A stretch of 5,256 bases of DNA from Gammaproteobacteria bacterium (GTDB lineage Bacteria > Pseudomonadota > Gammaproteobacteria > Pseudomonadales > GM7GCV1), in the NCBI GenBank assembly GCA_030830945.1, contig JAURLY010000135.1, positions 1 through 5,256 on the forward strand. Direction: 5' to 3'. Within the stretch, counting starts at the first letter, position 1; every line of letters starts with the position of its first letter. Shown piece after piece: positions 5,157 to 5,256 of this stretch. Made by a program: the position numbers and the translations under genes. Below the pieces are notes generated by a model, which saw nothing but the letters and a program-made list of their open reading frames with translations, was not told where the DNA came from and made no database searches.

Positions 5157-5256
5157 ATGAGTCTACAAAATATTTCAATAAATATAGAAAAGATTATAAA
5201 AAATAATAAAATCAGCAAAGAATACAAAATAATAAAAGATATGGAAGATAAAATAA
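5157..5256 (+). CDS. Start of an unidentified protein, running off the right edge
   Basis: An ATG at 5157-5159 opens 33 codons without a stop up to the window end; the nearest in-frame stop upstream is at 5133-5135 and there is no earlier start. The product begins MSLQNISINIEKIIK and continues rich in isoleucine, lysine and asparagine with interspersed acidic residues, looking like a charged amphipathic helix. I do not recognise a family and too little is present to assign one. The ribosome binding site is weak (AAAG at 5147-5150, 6-nt spacing). A promoter and operator-like dyad lie just upstream in the right orientation. The 18% G+C background makes open frames common by chance, and the opposite strand is also open over 5254-5138, so coding is likely but not certain. 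Confidence 0.45.
   Translation, partial: MSLQNISINIEKIIKNNKISKEYKIIKDMEDKI

Larger units (their letters stand above)
4988..5256. other. Very A+T-rich block joined to truncated atpB
   Basis: From about 4990 to the right edge, G+C is about 18% (47 of 266 bases from 4991 onward), against about 50-55% in the adjacent operon. No AtpB, AtpI or operon-leader similarity is seen, although the first part of atpB should be here. The block contains a four-element dyad (5040-5084), candidate promoters on both strands, and an open frame from 5157 to the edge. No terminal inverted repeats, target-site duplication or integrase is visible. It probably comes from a different, low-G+C genome or element; its source cannot be identified from this length. 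Confidence 0.8.

Noticed and set aside
5138..5254. Minus-strand open frame of 38 codons with a hydrophobic product ending at 5138
   Set aside because: It has no visible start and is the complement of a Lys/Ile/Asn-rich frame, which automatically reads as Phe/Ile/Leu-rich; the plus-strand frame has an ATG, a promoter candidate and typical soluble-protein composition. It cannot be fully excluded.

Overview
The window holds most of an F-type (F1Fo) ATP synthase operon, all on the minus strand. In transcription order it reads atpB (5'-truncated), atpE, atpF, atpH, atpA, atpG, atpD (cut by the left window edge). This is the usual proteobacterial order (a, c, b, delta, alpha, gamma, beta). The protein sequences resemble gammaproteobacterial subunits throughout, and their style suggests a marine Cellvibrionales-like lineage; that finer placement is an impression, not a search result. 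G+C is about 50-55% in the stretches I counted, and intergenic gaps are short (about 23-66 bp), as expected for one polycistronic unit.

Layout, right to left along the transcript. 4985-4331 encodes subunit a without its first ~58 residues. 4279-4040 is the c-ring subunit, with a strong ribosome binding site behind an A/T-rich leader. 3973-3503 is the b stalk, starting at GTG. 3479-2943 is delta, 2902-1358 alpha, 1328-465 gamma, and 416-1 the first 138 codons of beta, ending just before its P-loop. Together a, b and c form the membrane proton channel and rotor, gamma is the rotating shaft, alpha and beta form the catalytic hexamer, and b with delta forms the stator. Epsilon (atpC) would be expected beyond the left edge; atpI and the operon promoter would be expected beyond the missing part of atpB.

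The unusual part is the right end. From about 4990 to 5256 the base composition drops abruptly to about 18% G+C (47 of 266 bases by hand count), and similarity to AtpB stops in the middle of its first membrane helix. This block has its own coherent structure: a 45-bp dyad made of four copies of a TCACAATTCT-like element, candidate promoters pointing both ways out of it, and an open reading frame that starts at 5157 and runs off the right edge. It looks like a divergent intergenic regulatory region from a very A+T-rich genome or element, joined to the atp operon. A chimeric assembly join is the simplest explanation; a real insertion or rearrangement is less likely because it would remove an essential part of subunit a. 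No previously undescribed system can be claimed from the operon itself; the A+T-rich block is the only part whose identity is unknown.
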